Positions 45,301 to 57,110 of a stretch of 64,000 bases of DNA are shown piece by piece. The notes beneath the pieces were generated by a model. That model searched no databases. It was given only the letters and a program-made list of their open reading frames with translations, and was not told the origin of the DNA. The position numbers were made by a program, and so were the translations under genes. Origin of the DNA: Stenogyne calaminthoides (taxonomy: Eukaryota; Streptophyta; Magnoliopsida; Lamiales; Lamiaceae); NCBI GenBank assembly GCA_037126765.1, contig JBBCBC010000009.1, positions 40,687,255-40,751,254 on the forward strand, written 5' to 3'. How positions within the stretch are numbered: position 1 is the first letter of the stretch; each line of letters opens with the position of its first letter.

Positions 45301-48130
45301 GATTTTTTAATATCTCTGAAATTTAATTATAAAATGCCTGTTTTATAAAGCCCATCACACGCGCTTTAACCTCATTTTTAATTTTTTATTATGTATTGAT
45401 TTAGTTTGAAATTATATCTTTTACTTTTTTAGTTTGCAAGTATTACCAAGTAATCATTTTTACAGCAATTTGAGTAAATTTGTGAAAATGACCGAGAGAG
45501 ATATAGATAAAGTCTGACCGATGGTGTATCGGGAGGTGTTTATAGTTGAAGTCATAGATAGAAAGATTGATATATGTAATAATACTTAATTTTTTTGGAT
45601 AACACTTTGAGGACACTCATCTCTCCTCTTAGGAATGAAGATGATATTTACTTCAAATGCTTTTACGTAGAGTTGGTGAGTATGATATAATAGGAATAAG
45701 AGATGGTTATGTCTTTTCTTCATTTGTTACTTTGGATGATTGTTAGCCTCTGAATATTTGGGTAGATTATGCACCGGAACAAGATGCCTTTCAACATTTA
45801 CATTTGATTTAAACTTTGTGATGTTTAACGTAGGCTTTAGTCGCCAATATCTGCATTACATATGTAAGCATGTGGAAGAGATATTAGACATTTCTAAAGG
45901 AAAATAATGTTGTAGAAAAAAAAAGTTTCATTATTTAGTGCCTGACTTCATTAGCTGCTCATCAACATGATTTTTTTTGTGCAGGTTGTGGGTATAACTG
46001 TTGTTATATTTTATTAAGTTAATAACTTAAAAGTTTGCACTCCACCTGCAATTATGACATGGAAAGTTATGTAGAATATATCATAGTAAAACATTTGCAT
46101 TACTTTGAAATATAAGAACATATATATCTGTCCTTCACCTTTTTTATATTATTTTAGACAAAATATTTTTTAAACTAAGCTAAAACATAGGATTCTCAAT
46201 AGTTAACCTTCAAATCACATTTTTCCTGTAGCAATACAAGATCCAGAAGTCATTGCTATGGACTAACAACATTCATGACTTCAAAAAGATGCCTATTGTG
46301 TTGCTGGTTGAGCTACAATTTTCTTTGTTCAATTCTTTAAATTTCATATCTTGATTACCTTTTGATCTTATATTCATCTCCTGGGTGTTCTCTTCTTCGC
46401 CAGTTATTGGGGCTTTTCTTATTGGATTGTGGAATAAAGTTAATACTCTCTCAAACCCTTGGTAAGCTTCTCAATTTGTCAAAACACGTGCCCCGAGTTA
46501 AGTCTCCTATTTCCTTAAATGGAAACCCACCCTCTATCTCTCAACCTTTTCTCTTTTCTATCACATCTCAACAACCCACTACACATAATACTATATTTCT
46601 TAATCAATGTGCAAGAGCAAATGAGAAGCTTGACAAGGGATGGAGGTAGTAGTATATTACCATTGTTGCACCAACTAAATTTTGATATGTATAGCATTTA
46701 AGGTGAATAAACTTCATGCTAAGACTTTACTATCTCTGTACATCTTTACCACCTTTATCTCTTTTCAGGCTTATGGGTATATATAATTGTTTAAATTGTC
46801 GCGTGGGTAAAATGATGCATTGGTGCAACACAAAATTAAGACAAGAATTGCAATTATAACTTTTGCAAATTTATCTGATGAGAAACAAATTACCCTTCTT
46901 TGGGTGATAAGACCACTACTATGCTTATAATTAGGATTTGTCGGCGTAACAATTGTTCTCACCAGTTTTTTATTATTTGAACAACCAAAGTTAAAAGAAT
47001 GGAGTAATTTTCATTGTTGTAATAATTCAAACACGTGATTAATTATTGCATGTGACCTAACATGAATCCATTCTTGGTCCATGTAGCATATTTCAATTAT
47101 TTAGGATTAAAGGCTCGATTTGTTTATTGGATTATTTGAGAAAAAATGGACGCAAAAGTTCTGTTAATCCTGGTTATTTTTTGGGTTTCATTAGTTAATT
47201 GATTGGTGATGCATAGTGTTAGAATATATATGATGGTGTTGATGCCAATTTTTATTGCTGTTTTTATGTTTAATTCAAAATATTAGATCCATGGCTGCTT
47301 AGAAGTCATTGATTTTGAATCTTAGATTAGGATATAGACAATGGAAAGTTTTGATTTATACTAAGTCAATGATTGAGTGAAACAATATTAACAATTTAGT
47401 AAGAGATTGACAAATTTGCAATTTATCCTTACATGTTTGCATTTTTTTTCTTTTGAAATAGGTTTCTTAATCAATTCATAAAATATATTTTCTCAACCAA
47501 TATATATTGTTGCTCCTCTTCCACATATACATTTGCAATCGGATTTTGTGTGAAGTAGAATCATAAATGTGTTTTTCTAATATATACTCCCTCAGTCCCA
47601 AGAGGACTGCAACACTGAAAATGACACGCAAACCAAGGAGAAAAGTGAAAAGTGGGTTTGAGTGTTATAAAGAATGAGTATTGTGGGTAATTTAAGGTGG
47701 AGATGTTGACTTTTATGGGGTTTGAGTTGAAATAAAAAAGAGATTTAAGTGACAATTTTAAAAATAAAGTGATGGTGTGAGGGTGTTAGTATTGTATGTT
47801 ATTTTAATTTTGGGAAGTGTTGCGGTAATGTTAGGCCGTCCAAATAAAGTAAGTTTTGCAGTAATCACGGGACGGGGGGAGTACTTTATATTGTAACAAC
47901 ACTTATCTTTTATTTTCCAGTGAAATGAATGATGTTTAGATGTGAGTAAGGGTCTTGCCACATGTAAACAAAAATACTACCTGTTTCTTGAAAACTACTT
48001 ACAACAATCAAATAATATGGATAACCTACAATATATATATATATATATATATAAAACTTTAATGATAAACACTCTAATTATTATATAGATAAATTACGTG
48101 CAACGTGCGAAGCACGTGGTAAATTCCTAG
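42382..48130 (+). mobile_element. Large Helitron without visible replicase
   Basis: The 5' end TCTATTATCTATTACTATTT, with AAATTTGGACTACTTTGCCC downstream, is a typical plant Helitron start, preceded by A (42381). The 3' end carries the hairpin arms ACGTGC / GCACGT, then GGTAAATTCCTAG, followed by T (48131). 5749 bp. No Rep/helicase motif was found, so it is non-autonomous or decayed. Several interior tracts (42600-43130, 46230-46700) have short open frames next to splice-like sites and may be captured host gene pieces; none could be identified. It contains the Stowaway at 47587-47881. Confidence 0.75.
47587..47881. mobile_element. Stowaway-like MITE nested in the Helitron
   Basis: Ends CTCCCTCAGTCCC and GGGACGGGGGGAG, with TA on each side (47585-47586 and 47882-47883). 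295 bp, no ORF. It is younger than the Helitron that hosts it. Confidence 0.85.
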
Positions 48131-48408
48131 TAAGTACAAATACATGATGTAAATGAAAAACTAATCCATATGTATGTTCGAATTATTGCATTTCCTGGAT
48201 TTAAATCGTGTGGTTCCCATTTTAATTTATAATTCCAATTTTATTTAAATTATAATTTTTAACATTATATTATTAATTATAATTTTATGGATATGAAATA
48301 AAGTAGTAGTAATTTAAATTTAAGTATATATTTTTGATTCGATTCTTTTTCAGTGATAAATGCACTTATATGATCAGTACATCCATGCATTCTTAACGAA
48401 ATATTGTT
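48131..48408. other. Short AT-rich spacer
   Basis: DNA between the Helitron 3' end and the copia target duplication. Nothing recognisable. Confidence 0.4.
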
Positions 48409-48413
48409 AGTAC

Positions 48414-48721
48414 TGAAGAGTATTAGTGTCACACATGAACAGTATCAGAGAAGGAAAGACACACTTGAAGACTTTGTGATGCAGAGATAAAAGAATACAC
48501 AATAACATAAAATGCTTTTCACTAATAGAAGCGTATATCACTTTCTATTCCTTTTTAGCTGTAGCAAAACTGTGTTGTATTAACTAATAAGTTCTAGGCA
48601 GTTATAGCCGAAACAGGTTGAATATAGGAGAATGAACTCCTTTTCTGAGTTTAGTTTTAGAATGAATAAAACAATGCATTTACTCTCTCGTACCCTTATT
48701 TTTCGCACTATGATTTCTATA
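48414..48721 (+). repeat. Copia 5' LTR
   Basis: 308 bp beginning TGAAGAGTATTAGTG. The flanking 5-bp duplication AGTAC is at 48409-48413. Immediately after it, TGGTATCAG (48722-48730) matches the initiator-Met tRNA primer-binding site of Ty1/copia elements. By eye it differs from the 3' LTR at about 19 positions. Confidence 0.93.
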
Positions 48722-48812
48722 TGGTATCAGTAAATGGTTGGAATCTTGGGGATTTCGCTTCTGATTAATCGATTCTTCTTCTCTCTAGCTTTCGATTGAT
48801 ACCTATATTGCC

Positions 48813-51800
48813 ATGGCATCTCGTTGTACCACTGGTAATCCATGGTCAGCCTCGCAGGCCGAAAAGGACGAAGGTTCTACTGTGAACCTTGTTTCTACTG
48901 TTTTTTCATTCCTTACTGATTTGAGTAATGATCATTGGATAATTGATACTGGCGCTAGCAGACATGTGTACCAATTTAAATCTTATGCGGAATTTGACAA
49001 CCCTTGAGTGATGTTCAAGTTTGTCTACCAGATGGAAGTGTTAAGCTTGTTGAATTCTCCGGGGAGGTTATTTTAAATTCAGATATTGTCCTGGAAGATG
49101 TTTAATATATTCCATCTTTTAAGTACAATATTTTATCTGTTAGACAGCTATGTTACACAAATGATGTCAGATGCACATTCCCATCACATTGTTGCTATAT
49201 ACAAGCCCTTCAGACTGATAGGTGCCTTGGGGTTGGAGATTTAATTGGTAACTTGTATGTTTTGAGGCCTTCACAGATTCACAATAAGCAGACTCACTTC
49301 TGCAACATTTCTCTGGGCTCATGGCACCAGACACTTGGGCATGCTTCCTTATCGACCATGAAGCATTTGGATTTTTTAAATAAATCTTGTATTGAGAGTA
49401 CACTTAGCTCTATTAAATCTTGTGAGATTTGTTTCAAAGCTAAGCAACATAGGTTGCCTTTTGGTCGTAGTGAGATACATTTAGAGAATTGTTTTGATTT
49501 GATCCATCTTGATGTATGGGCCCCTGTAAAGGAACCTCCTCTCAATAATTCTTCTTATTTTCTCACTATAGTTGATGACTATAGTCGTGCTACTTGGGTG
49601 TTCCTTATGAAACATAAAACTGAAGTTTATTTTCTCTTAAAGAATTTTTTTCTGCTTGTTGAAAGACAATTTGACAGAAAAATTAAGAAAGTGAGAAGTG
49701 ATAATGGCCTTGAGTTTTTGGGCCAAGATTGTCAATCATTGTTTAGTACACAAGGGGTAATTCATGAGAAATCTTATGTTTATACCCCTCAGCAAAATGG
49801 GGTGGTGGAGAGAAAGCACAGACATTTGCTTGAAATTGCTAGAGCCATTCTTTTTCAAGTTGGTTTGCTTATCCATTTCTGGTCTTTTTCAGTTCTTGCT
49901 GCTGCTTTTATTATAAACAGGTTTCCTACAAGAGTTTTACAATGGAGGAGTCCTTATGAGATTTTGTATAAAAATGTGCCTGATTATTCTAGGATGAAAC
50001 TATTTGGTTGTCTGGCGTTTGCTGCTAATATCTTACCCCACAAATCCAAATTTGCACCAAGAGCTGCTAAGTGCATTTTTTTGGGTTATGTTTCTGGTAA
50101 AAAAGGTTATCAACTTTTGATATTGAAGCTGAAAAGATTCTTGTTTCTAGAGATGTTGTCTTCTTTGAAGATATGTTTCCTTTTTCAAGGAAGGATCTCT
50201 CTGCTGATATTGTTGATCCATGTACTGATCCTACTGATCCTCTTCCTACAAAGGTCATACATACTGATGCTTTGACTCCTATTCAGTCTCATGATCTTGT
50301 TAGAAGGAACACCAGACATTCTGTCCAGCCTTCATATCTACAGGAATATGTCTGTGATCCTGCTTATGGGTCAATGTCTCAATCCTTTTTGGCTTTTATG
50401 GCAAAGATTGCTGATCAGAAAGAGACTGCTCACTATCATGAAGCTAGTAAACATTTGGTTTGGCAAGAAGCTATGCAATGGGAGCTTGATGCCTTAGAGT
50501 TGAACAACACATGGGAACTTACTTCTCTTCCCAAGGACAAGAAAGCTATTGGTTGTAAGTGGGTCTACAAAATTAAAAGACGACCTGATGGATCTATTGA
50601 GAGGTACAAGGCCCATTTAGTTGCAAAGGGGTACACTCAAGTTCATGATGTTGACTACTTTGATTGTTTTAGTCCGGTTGCAAAGTTGGTAACCGTGAGG
50701 TTTTTTATTTCTCTTGCCACACTTAAGGGCTGGGAATTACATCAACTTGACGTTAATAATGCATTTTTGCATGGGAATCTTTCACAGGAGGTTTACATGA
50801 AGCTGCCTCAAGGTTATAATAAAGGGGATTCTACACAGGTTTGTAGACTTGTAAAGAGTCTCTATGGTTTGAAGCAAGCTTCTAGGGAATGGAATTTGGA
50901 GCTATGCTCTAAGCTTGCTGCTTTTGGCTTACTTCAGTCTAAGCATGACCATTGTTTGTTTACAATGACTAAGGAGACTGATTTTTTGGCGATGCTGGTT
51001 TATGTGGATCACGTATTAATCACCAGTTCAAGTCCTTTATTCATTTATGAGTTGAAGTTTTTTTTGGACAAGCAATTCACCATTAAAGATTTGGGTTTGG
51101 CAAAGTTCTTCCTTGGTGTAGAAATAGCTCGCACATCTCGAGGTACATACTTATGCCAAAATAAGTACATTACTGACATTGTAAAAGATGTTGGTCTTCA
51201 GACTTGTAAGTCTACTTCTAGTCCTTTGCCACACGGTCTGCACTTGCAAGAAAATGATGGTGCACCTCTTGCACAACCTGATATTTACAGGAGATTGATT
51301 GGTCGTCTATTATATTTTAATATGACACGGTCTGATGTCACATATGTTGTGCAACAACTCTCGCAGTTTGTGCACGATCCTTATTCGGGGCATTTGGATG
51401 CTGCTTTTCATATATTAAAAAATTTGAAGGGAACTTCTTCTCTTGGTTTGTATTATCCCTCCACTGGTTCTGTTGATTTCCAAGCCTATAGCGATGCTGA
51501 TTGGGCGGCTTGCAAGGATACTCGCCGGTCTATAACAGGTTTTTGCGTGTTTTTTGGGGGCTCGCTTGTTTCTTGGAAGAGTAAGAAACAGTCTACCGTG
51601 TCTCGTTCATCGGCTGAGGCCGAATACCGTGCATTAAGTACCTCTGTGTGCGAGCTGCAATGGCTTGCATACCTTGCAGCAGACTTTGGGATTGTCATTA
51701 CCCTCCCTATTCCTTTGTGGTGTGACAATCGTGCGGCGCTGCATATCACAGCTAACCCCGTGTTTCATGAACGGACAAAGCACTTAGAGATTGATTGTCA

Positions 51801-51909
51801 TTATGTTCGCGACAAGTACACGGATGGCTTCGTTTCTCCTTCTTATGTTCCTTCAGGTCATCAACTTGCTGATTCATTTACCAAGGTTTTGACGGGCACT
51901 CAGTTTTGA
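48813..51909 (+). pseudogene. Copia pol polyprotein, disrupted
   Basis: Protease motif WIIDTGASRHV (about 48935-48968) directly follows a short leader, where gag should be. Stops lie at 49005-49007 and near 49103. From 49253 the integrase region reads open: a zinc-binding HxxxxH / CxxC segment (WHQTLGHAS, CEICFKAKQH), then catalytic residues in HLDVWAP / IVDDYSR and VRSDNGLEF. A one-base frameshift near 50116 moves the frame into the remaining ORF (50173-51909) with reverse transcriptase (CKWVYKIKRRPDGSIERYKA, LDVNNAFLHGNL) and RNase H (SDADWAACKDTRRSITGF, SSAEAEYRALS). The usual YVDD box is YVDH at 51001-51012, losing a catalytic aspartate. Confidence 0.93.
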
Positions 51910-51969
51910 AATATGGTTTTCAAGTTGGGAATGCGTGATGTTTATCACCCTTCTCCAACTTGACGGGGG

Positions 51970-52277
51970 TGAAGAGTATTGGTGTCACACCTGAACAATA
52001 TCAGTGAAGGAAAGGCACACTTGAAGACTTTGTGATGCAGAGATGAAAGAATACACAAGAACATAAAACAATTTTCACTAATAGAAGCGTATATCACTTT
52101 CTATTCCTTTTTAGCTGTAGCAAAACTGTGTCATATTAACTAATAAGTTCTAGGCGGTTATAGCCGAAATAGGTTGTATATAGGAGAATGAACTCCTTTT
52201 CTGAGTTTAGTTTTAGAATGAATAAAACAATGCATTTACTCTCTCGTAACTCTATTTTTCGCACTCTGATTTCTATA
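51970..52277 (+). repeat. Copia 3' LTR
   Basis: 308 bp beginning TGAAGAGTATTGGTG, preceded by the polypurine stretch GACGGGGG. It is followed by the target duplication AGTAC (52278-52282). Same length as the 5' LTR and roughly 94% identical by eye. Confidence 0.93.
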
Positions 52278-52282
52278 AGTAC

Positions 52283-53398
52283 ATTCACGTTAAACTTATA
52301 ACTATAACCCCTGAGAAAAACTCGGACACACCCACTCATATTCTTCAATTTATCCAAATTCTTTTCACTCTGCAAATTCTCCAAGTGTCACTTTTGTTTT
52401 GCCCACCACCGCATGCCAACACCATGGTGTTTTTTTTTCACGGCTTTTTTTTTTTTATCGGACAAAGTTAGTTGTAAGTACTTAGTACACCAAACACTCA
52501 AATACTCCACGAAATCGTCAATCCACCTTATAACTCCCATAACTCCAAATTGCTTAAAAAGAGAATCGAACCCCAGCGCAATCTCAAATAAGGAAAATAA
52601 GGGCCGTTGGTAAAAATTAAAAGCCTTCCTTTACTTTTTCTTCTACTTATTTGAACGTGTTCGTCCGCTTTAGCACCGTCCATCCACTACCATGTTCCAT
52701 CTCGGTAAGTTTCTGAAATCACGTGATATGTTTCATTTTTAAGAAATGTTTAACATTCCTAATGTTTTATTTTCCGTCATAAGTTCCTGATAAATGATGA
52801 ATGATAATGGGTAGGCTGAGAAATTTTGACTTCCATGTTTTCTTTTTTCTTGTGTTAGATCGAAATTGATCGAAATCTGTTATGAATTTCGATTATTTCA
52901 ACCAATTTTTATTTTTTTTAGATAAAAAAATTGTGTTATTTTTATATTTTTTATTATTTTAATTTTCGACCAAAATTTTGGGTGAAGAGAATAAATGATA
53001 AAAAAAAATCTCACTCGAGAAATGGTCGAAAATTGGGTGAAAAATGGAAGTACGGTGGCGGTAGTGCCGTTGAAGGTGGCCGGTTGGGTGTATAAATTAG
53101 GATTTTAATTAGGTTAAATTAAATTTGATAAAAAATAATATTTTATTTTTATAACTACATTAAAATAATAAAAATGTTTCCTTAATTAAATTGACAAATG
53201 GGCCGCTGATATTTTTGAATGATGGGCTTAAGGCTTAAATCAAACTTGGAGCTCAAGTCTAAATAAATTAACAGGTCCCATGCGCCGATATCGCAGCTTC
53301 GTTTTATCTTTTCCAGTCGACAATTGTTGGGTTTCATGTTATACGGCTGAGCTTGCAAGTGGGCTTCAAAAGTGGGCATCTACAATTGTCAAAAGGCT
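52283..53398. other. Intergenic DNA, no gene seen
   Basis: AT-rich with no recognisable exon, RNA gene or transposon terminus. Confidence 0.4.
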
Positions 53399-54205
53399 CA
53401 GGTTATTAGCACACCTTTTTTAGGAAATGCACCACCACTATTAATTCACCTATGTGAGGATTAGAACACCCCCAATGCACTCCCTAAATTACCCCTCTTC
53501 CCTCATAATTCTTCAACCCTCATTCTCCATTATTTTGTAAGTTAAAATCGTGCATACACCACCACACTGTCTTGCAAGTTTGATTTTTTTTGCAAAAAGG
53601 TCACCGCCGCCTTCCTCCGCCAATCGTGCCGGCCAATCGCGCCTATCACCGGTTCGCCGCACAACGCACCATAGCAGTTTTTTTAATTTTGCGCTCCACT
53701 GCCACCTATCTCCGCCTATCTCCTGTCATCCTCACCTATATATCAGTATAGGGTTTTTAAAAAATTGTATGCATTAATCGGAGAAAAAATTAATAAGAAG
53801 GAAGTAAATGATTTTCTCCGCCAACCGCCGCTGCCGTCACTGCTCAGTTCATCCGCCAATCATCAACGCAACCTGATGAAATTTGTGTTTGTTTGTTTGT
53901 TTAGTTTTTTTTTTTTTTTCTCTTAATGGAAATTTTGTGAGGCTGTGGTGATACCAATTAAGGAGAAAAAGCAGAGAGTTCATACAAATGGTGGAGATGA
54001 GGATAAAGTTTTGATGTTTTTAATTCAAGCAAGGCGTTTTTTAGTTCCTGCAAAAATGGATCTGCAATTCTTCCCAAAAAAACTGCTCGATATGTATTCT
54101 ATTAGGCCAAAGAGGTGAGGGTAATTTTGGAACTTTATATATTAATTAAAATCACAAAATTGAATAGGTGGTGTGTTTTCTAAAAGAGGGAGTGCTAATA
54201 ACCTG
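53399..54205. mobile_element. TIR transposon with GC-richer cargo
   Basis: Left end CAGGTTATTAGCACACC; the reverse complement of the right end is CAGGTTATTAGCACTCCC. The repeats then continue imperfectly (GCACCACC / ACACCACC, TATTAATTC / TATTCAATT). 807 bp. The centre (53550-53880) is rich in CCGCC motifs, unlike its surroundings, suggesting captured host sequence as in Pack-type elements. No family was recognised for the cargo and no target duplication was found. Confidence 0.6.
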
Positions 54206-55803
54206 GGCCTTGTCAAAATGGGCTGGAATATAAAAGGGAAATGGGCCCATGAAGAATTAAAGCCCGGCCCAGCCTCTTGATCCTTAGTTAGGGGCGTGGC
54301 CCATTTAATCGCTGAAGCTGCTTCGTTCAATCCCCCTATTCATAAGTTGATTGTTCATATAATCACGTGGGTTGCGTATAACTTCCTTTTGGCTGACTGC
54401 AATTGATGTTTTAATGAAATACGGAGTAATTAATATTATCAAACTATGTCAATGAAATAATTAATATTATTTAAAATACATTAAATTGTAAATCAAATGC
54501 GCAATAAAAATTGATCTACATATGGAAAGAAAACATAGCATTTAATTATAGACGTACGTATGATTAATAAGTAGCCAATCTGAGATTCTCAATTGCCCTA
54601 CGGCTACAATCTACATTTGATTTATAGTATAAGGAAATAAAATATAGCATTTAATAGACGTATGATTAATAAGTAGACGAAAATCTCAATCAAGAATTCA
54701 AATTTGATTTTTCCATAGTGGGTAATGGGTATGCATGTCCATTATCTTGATTTGATTTTGACAGCCCAATGTCGTACAATGGAAAATGAAACGCATAAGA
54801 TGTTTTCTTTTTTTCCAATCCAAATGTAAAATGACAACGGAAACCGTTTTAATTAAATTAGCACTCTCATAAATTAGTTATGAGGTGTGTACAATTATTA
54901 ATTTTAGTAAAATAATTAATATATTATTTTTCAGTAGAAACAAATAAATCAATATTTTTTTAGTAAAACAATAAATACATCTCTTAAGAATACTGAATAC
55001 ATATGATTTACACGGTATATAAGTTTTATGTCCTTTACCAATTACACTGTCAACATTTCAATTTTCTGAATTTCATTTGTAAAATATAATTTAATAAAAG
55101 GACATGAAAGGAACGTGTTCATACTATAAGAAAATAACATACTAATTATTTAAAATGAATTAAATATTGTGAGATCCAAGAAAATTAAATTACAATCAAT
55201 TATCTGTCCCCCGCCATCCCCTCCGCTATCTTCTTCTCGGATTTGCTGTTAATAGAATCTGAATTATTTTTAAGGTAAGGGTATTTGGGGTGATTATCCA
55301 AGGTGAACACCGTTATTTTTTTTTACCCTTAATAAAAAAGTGATATAAAAATTATCACTTACTAATTATTTTATTAAGAATATAAAAATTATTTTATCAT
55401 ATAAAATGATTGAACTACCCCTATCACTCGGGACGAGTCTGACCATTTTGCAGCGTTCTTATTTTTATTGCTTTCACACTCCTAATTATACGTAGATAAA
55501 GCAATTAATTAAAATCCATATCGACCTCCCAGATTCCTGGCTTCCAACGAATATGTCAAATACAAAACGTACAATTTTTTAATTCTTGCATTGTCTCAAT
55601 CAATCAATCAAATGAACCTATGTTTGGCAAGACAATAATATAGTCTTGATTTCACATCGAGAGTAACGTGGCTGCAGATTTGTTAATTTATTTAGTTCAT
55701 ACCCTAACATTAACTTTGTTCACATTTTCCCCTGCCTATTAAAACGCCAAAAATCATACTATAACCCAATCATTTACAACCAAGCCAAAATAAGTCTGCA
55801 AAA
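54206..55803. other. Intergenic DNA upstream of the RNase cluster
   Basis: No gene seen. The last 130 bp include ACATTAACTTTGTTCACATT and CCTGCCTATTAAAACGCC, a block repeated upstream of the second RNase copy (59790-59990), so it is likely the conserved core promoter of this gene family. Confidence 0.5.
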
Positions 55804-56842
55804 ATGACCAAGAGTTTGTGTTATTCCATCCTCATTACACTCTTGCTCTTGGAATGTACTATTTCCGTTATTTCTGCTGCTGAAGATTTCGATTTCTTCT
55901 TTTTCGTTCAACAGGTAATTTATCAACCATTTTTTTAACTAAAATTTCAGTCACGCTCTTAGTGTATATTTATTGATAGTTGCATTAAATTGATCAAATT
56001 TTAATTAATTTATTTATACAGTGGCCTGGATCGTACTGTGATACTAAAAAAAGCTGCTGTTATCCAACAACGGGAAAGCCCCCATCTGATTTTGGCATTC
56101 ATGGACTTTGGCCTAATTACAAGGATGGCTCTTATCCTTCCAATTGTGATCCAAACAGTCCCTATGATCAATCCAAGGTATAGTAATATAATATGTATAA
56201 TTATGAGTTTTTATCATATTGAAAATTTTCTAAATTATTGTATTTTTATTTTATTGTGGTTTGATTTTTAATTGTATGATTCAATTTAAATATATCAATT
56301 AAAACCATTTATTCTATTTTAGATTTCGGACTTGATTAGCAGAATGCAAAAGAATTGGGCTACACTTGCTTGTCCTAGTGGCAGTGGCACAGAATTTTGG
56401 ACACATGAATGGGAAAAACATGGAACATGTTCAGAGAAAGTTCTAGACCAACATGCCTACTTCCAAACAGCTCTTAATCTCAAGTCCAAACTTGATCTTC
56501 TCCAAGTTCTCCAAAGTGGAGGTAATTAAATTACCACAAATTAAATTGATTTAAACAATATTTCAAGAAACCATTTTTTTGTACTAGACTAATTTTTTTT
56601 TTTTAAAAAAATCAGGGATCAATCCGGATGGGGGTTCTTACAGCTTGAGCGACATAAAAAGTGCAATTAGCAGTGCAATTGGTTTCACTCCATGGATAGA
56701 ATGCAATCAAGATCAAGATGGGAACAGCCAACTTTACCAGATATATGTTTGTGTGGATGCTTCAGCTTCTAATATTATTGAATGCCCTTCATTCCCCAAA
56801 GGTGGCAAATGTGGGCCAACCATTGAGTTTCCATCATTTTAG
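55804..56842 (+). CDS. S-like ribonuclease T2 (first copy, intact)
   Basis: Four coding exons: 55804-55914, 56022-56177, 56323-56521 and 56616-56842, giving 230 residues. A signal peptide (about residues 1-25, core ILITLLLLECTISVI) implies secretion or vacuolar targeting. Active-site segments CAS I FGIHGLWP (61-68, His64) and CAS II FWTHEWEKHGTC (114-125, His117, Glu118, His122) are complete, so it should cleave single-stranded RNA through 2',3'-cyclic phosphate intermediates. Cysteines of the family are present (SYCDTKKSCC, CP near residue 105, final CGPTIEFPSF tail). Three introns and the CGP..EFPSF end place it with class I S-like RNases (RNase LE/RNS1 type), often induced by phosphate starvation, senescence or wounding; that regulation is inferred from family. 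Confidence 0.95.
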
Positions 56843-56955
56843 ACACTTTGTGAATTCATTTTTTTGTTTTTCTTGCACTTTTAGTTACATGTTATCTGCC
56901 ATTACAATTGATGTGTCTGTACTTGTATTGACCATTTAATTGTACTGTCCTACCA

Positions 56956-57095
56956 TAAATCACCATTTTCATGGACGTATTTGTGTTTTGTTATCTTCTA
57001 TTTATGGACATATTCGATCTTATGATTAGTGATAGAATTTTGACTTCTTACTTAAGTTTTACTCGTTAAATCACCATTTTCATGGACGTATTTGT
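56956..57095. repeat. 29-bp direct repeat downstream of the first RNase
   Basis: Identical 29-bp units at 56956-56984 and 57067-57095, each starting TAAATCACCATTTTCATGG and ending CGTATTTGT. The CACTA fragment begins 15 bp after the second. This suggests a small local duplication in the 3' flank, perhaps during repair at the transposon junction. Confidence 0.85.
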
Positions 57096-57110
57096 TTTTT
57101 TTTTTTTTTT

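Larger units (their letters stand above)
48414..52277 (+). mobile_element. Ty1/copia LTR retrotransposon, gag-less and decayed
   Basis: Two 308-bp LTRs (48414-48721 and 51970-52277) with identical 5-bp target duplications AGTAC (48409-48413 and 52278-52282), a primer-binding site TGGTATCAG and a polypurine tract GGGGG just before the 3' LTR. The order protease, integrase, reverse transcriptase, RNase H is diagnostic of copia. The whole gag region is missing: only about 45 codons separate the first ATG from the protease motif. With stops, a frameshift and a mutated catalytic box in pol, the element cannot move by itself. Confidence 0.95.
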
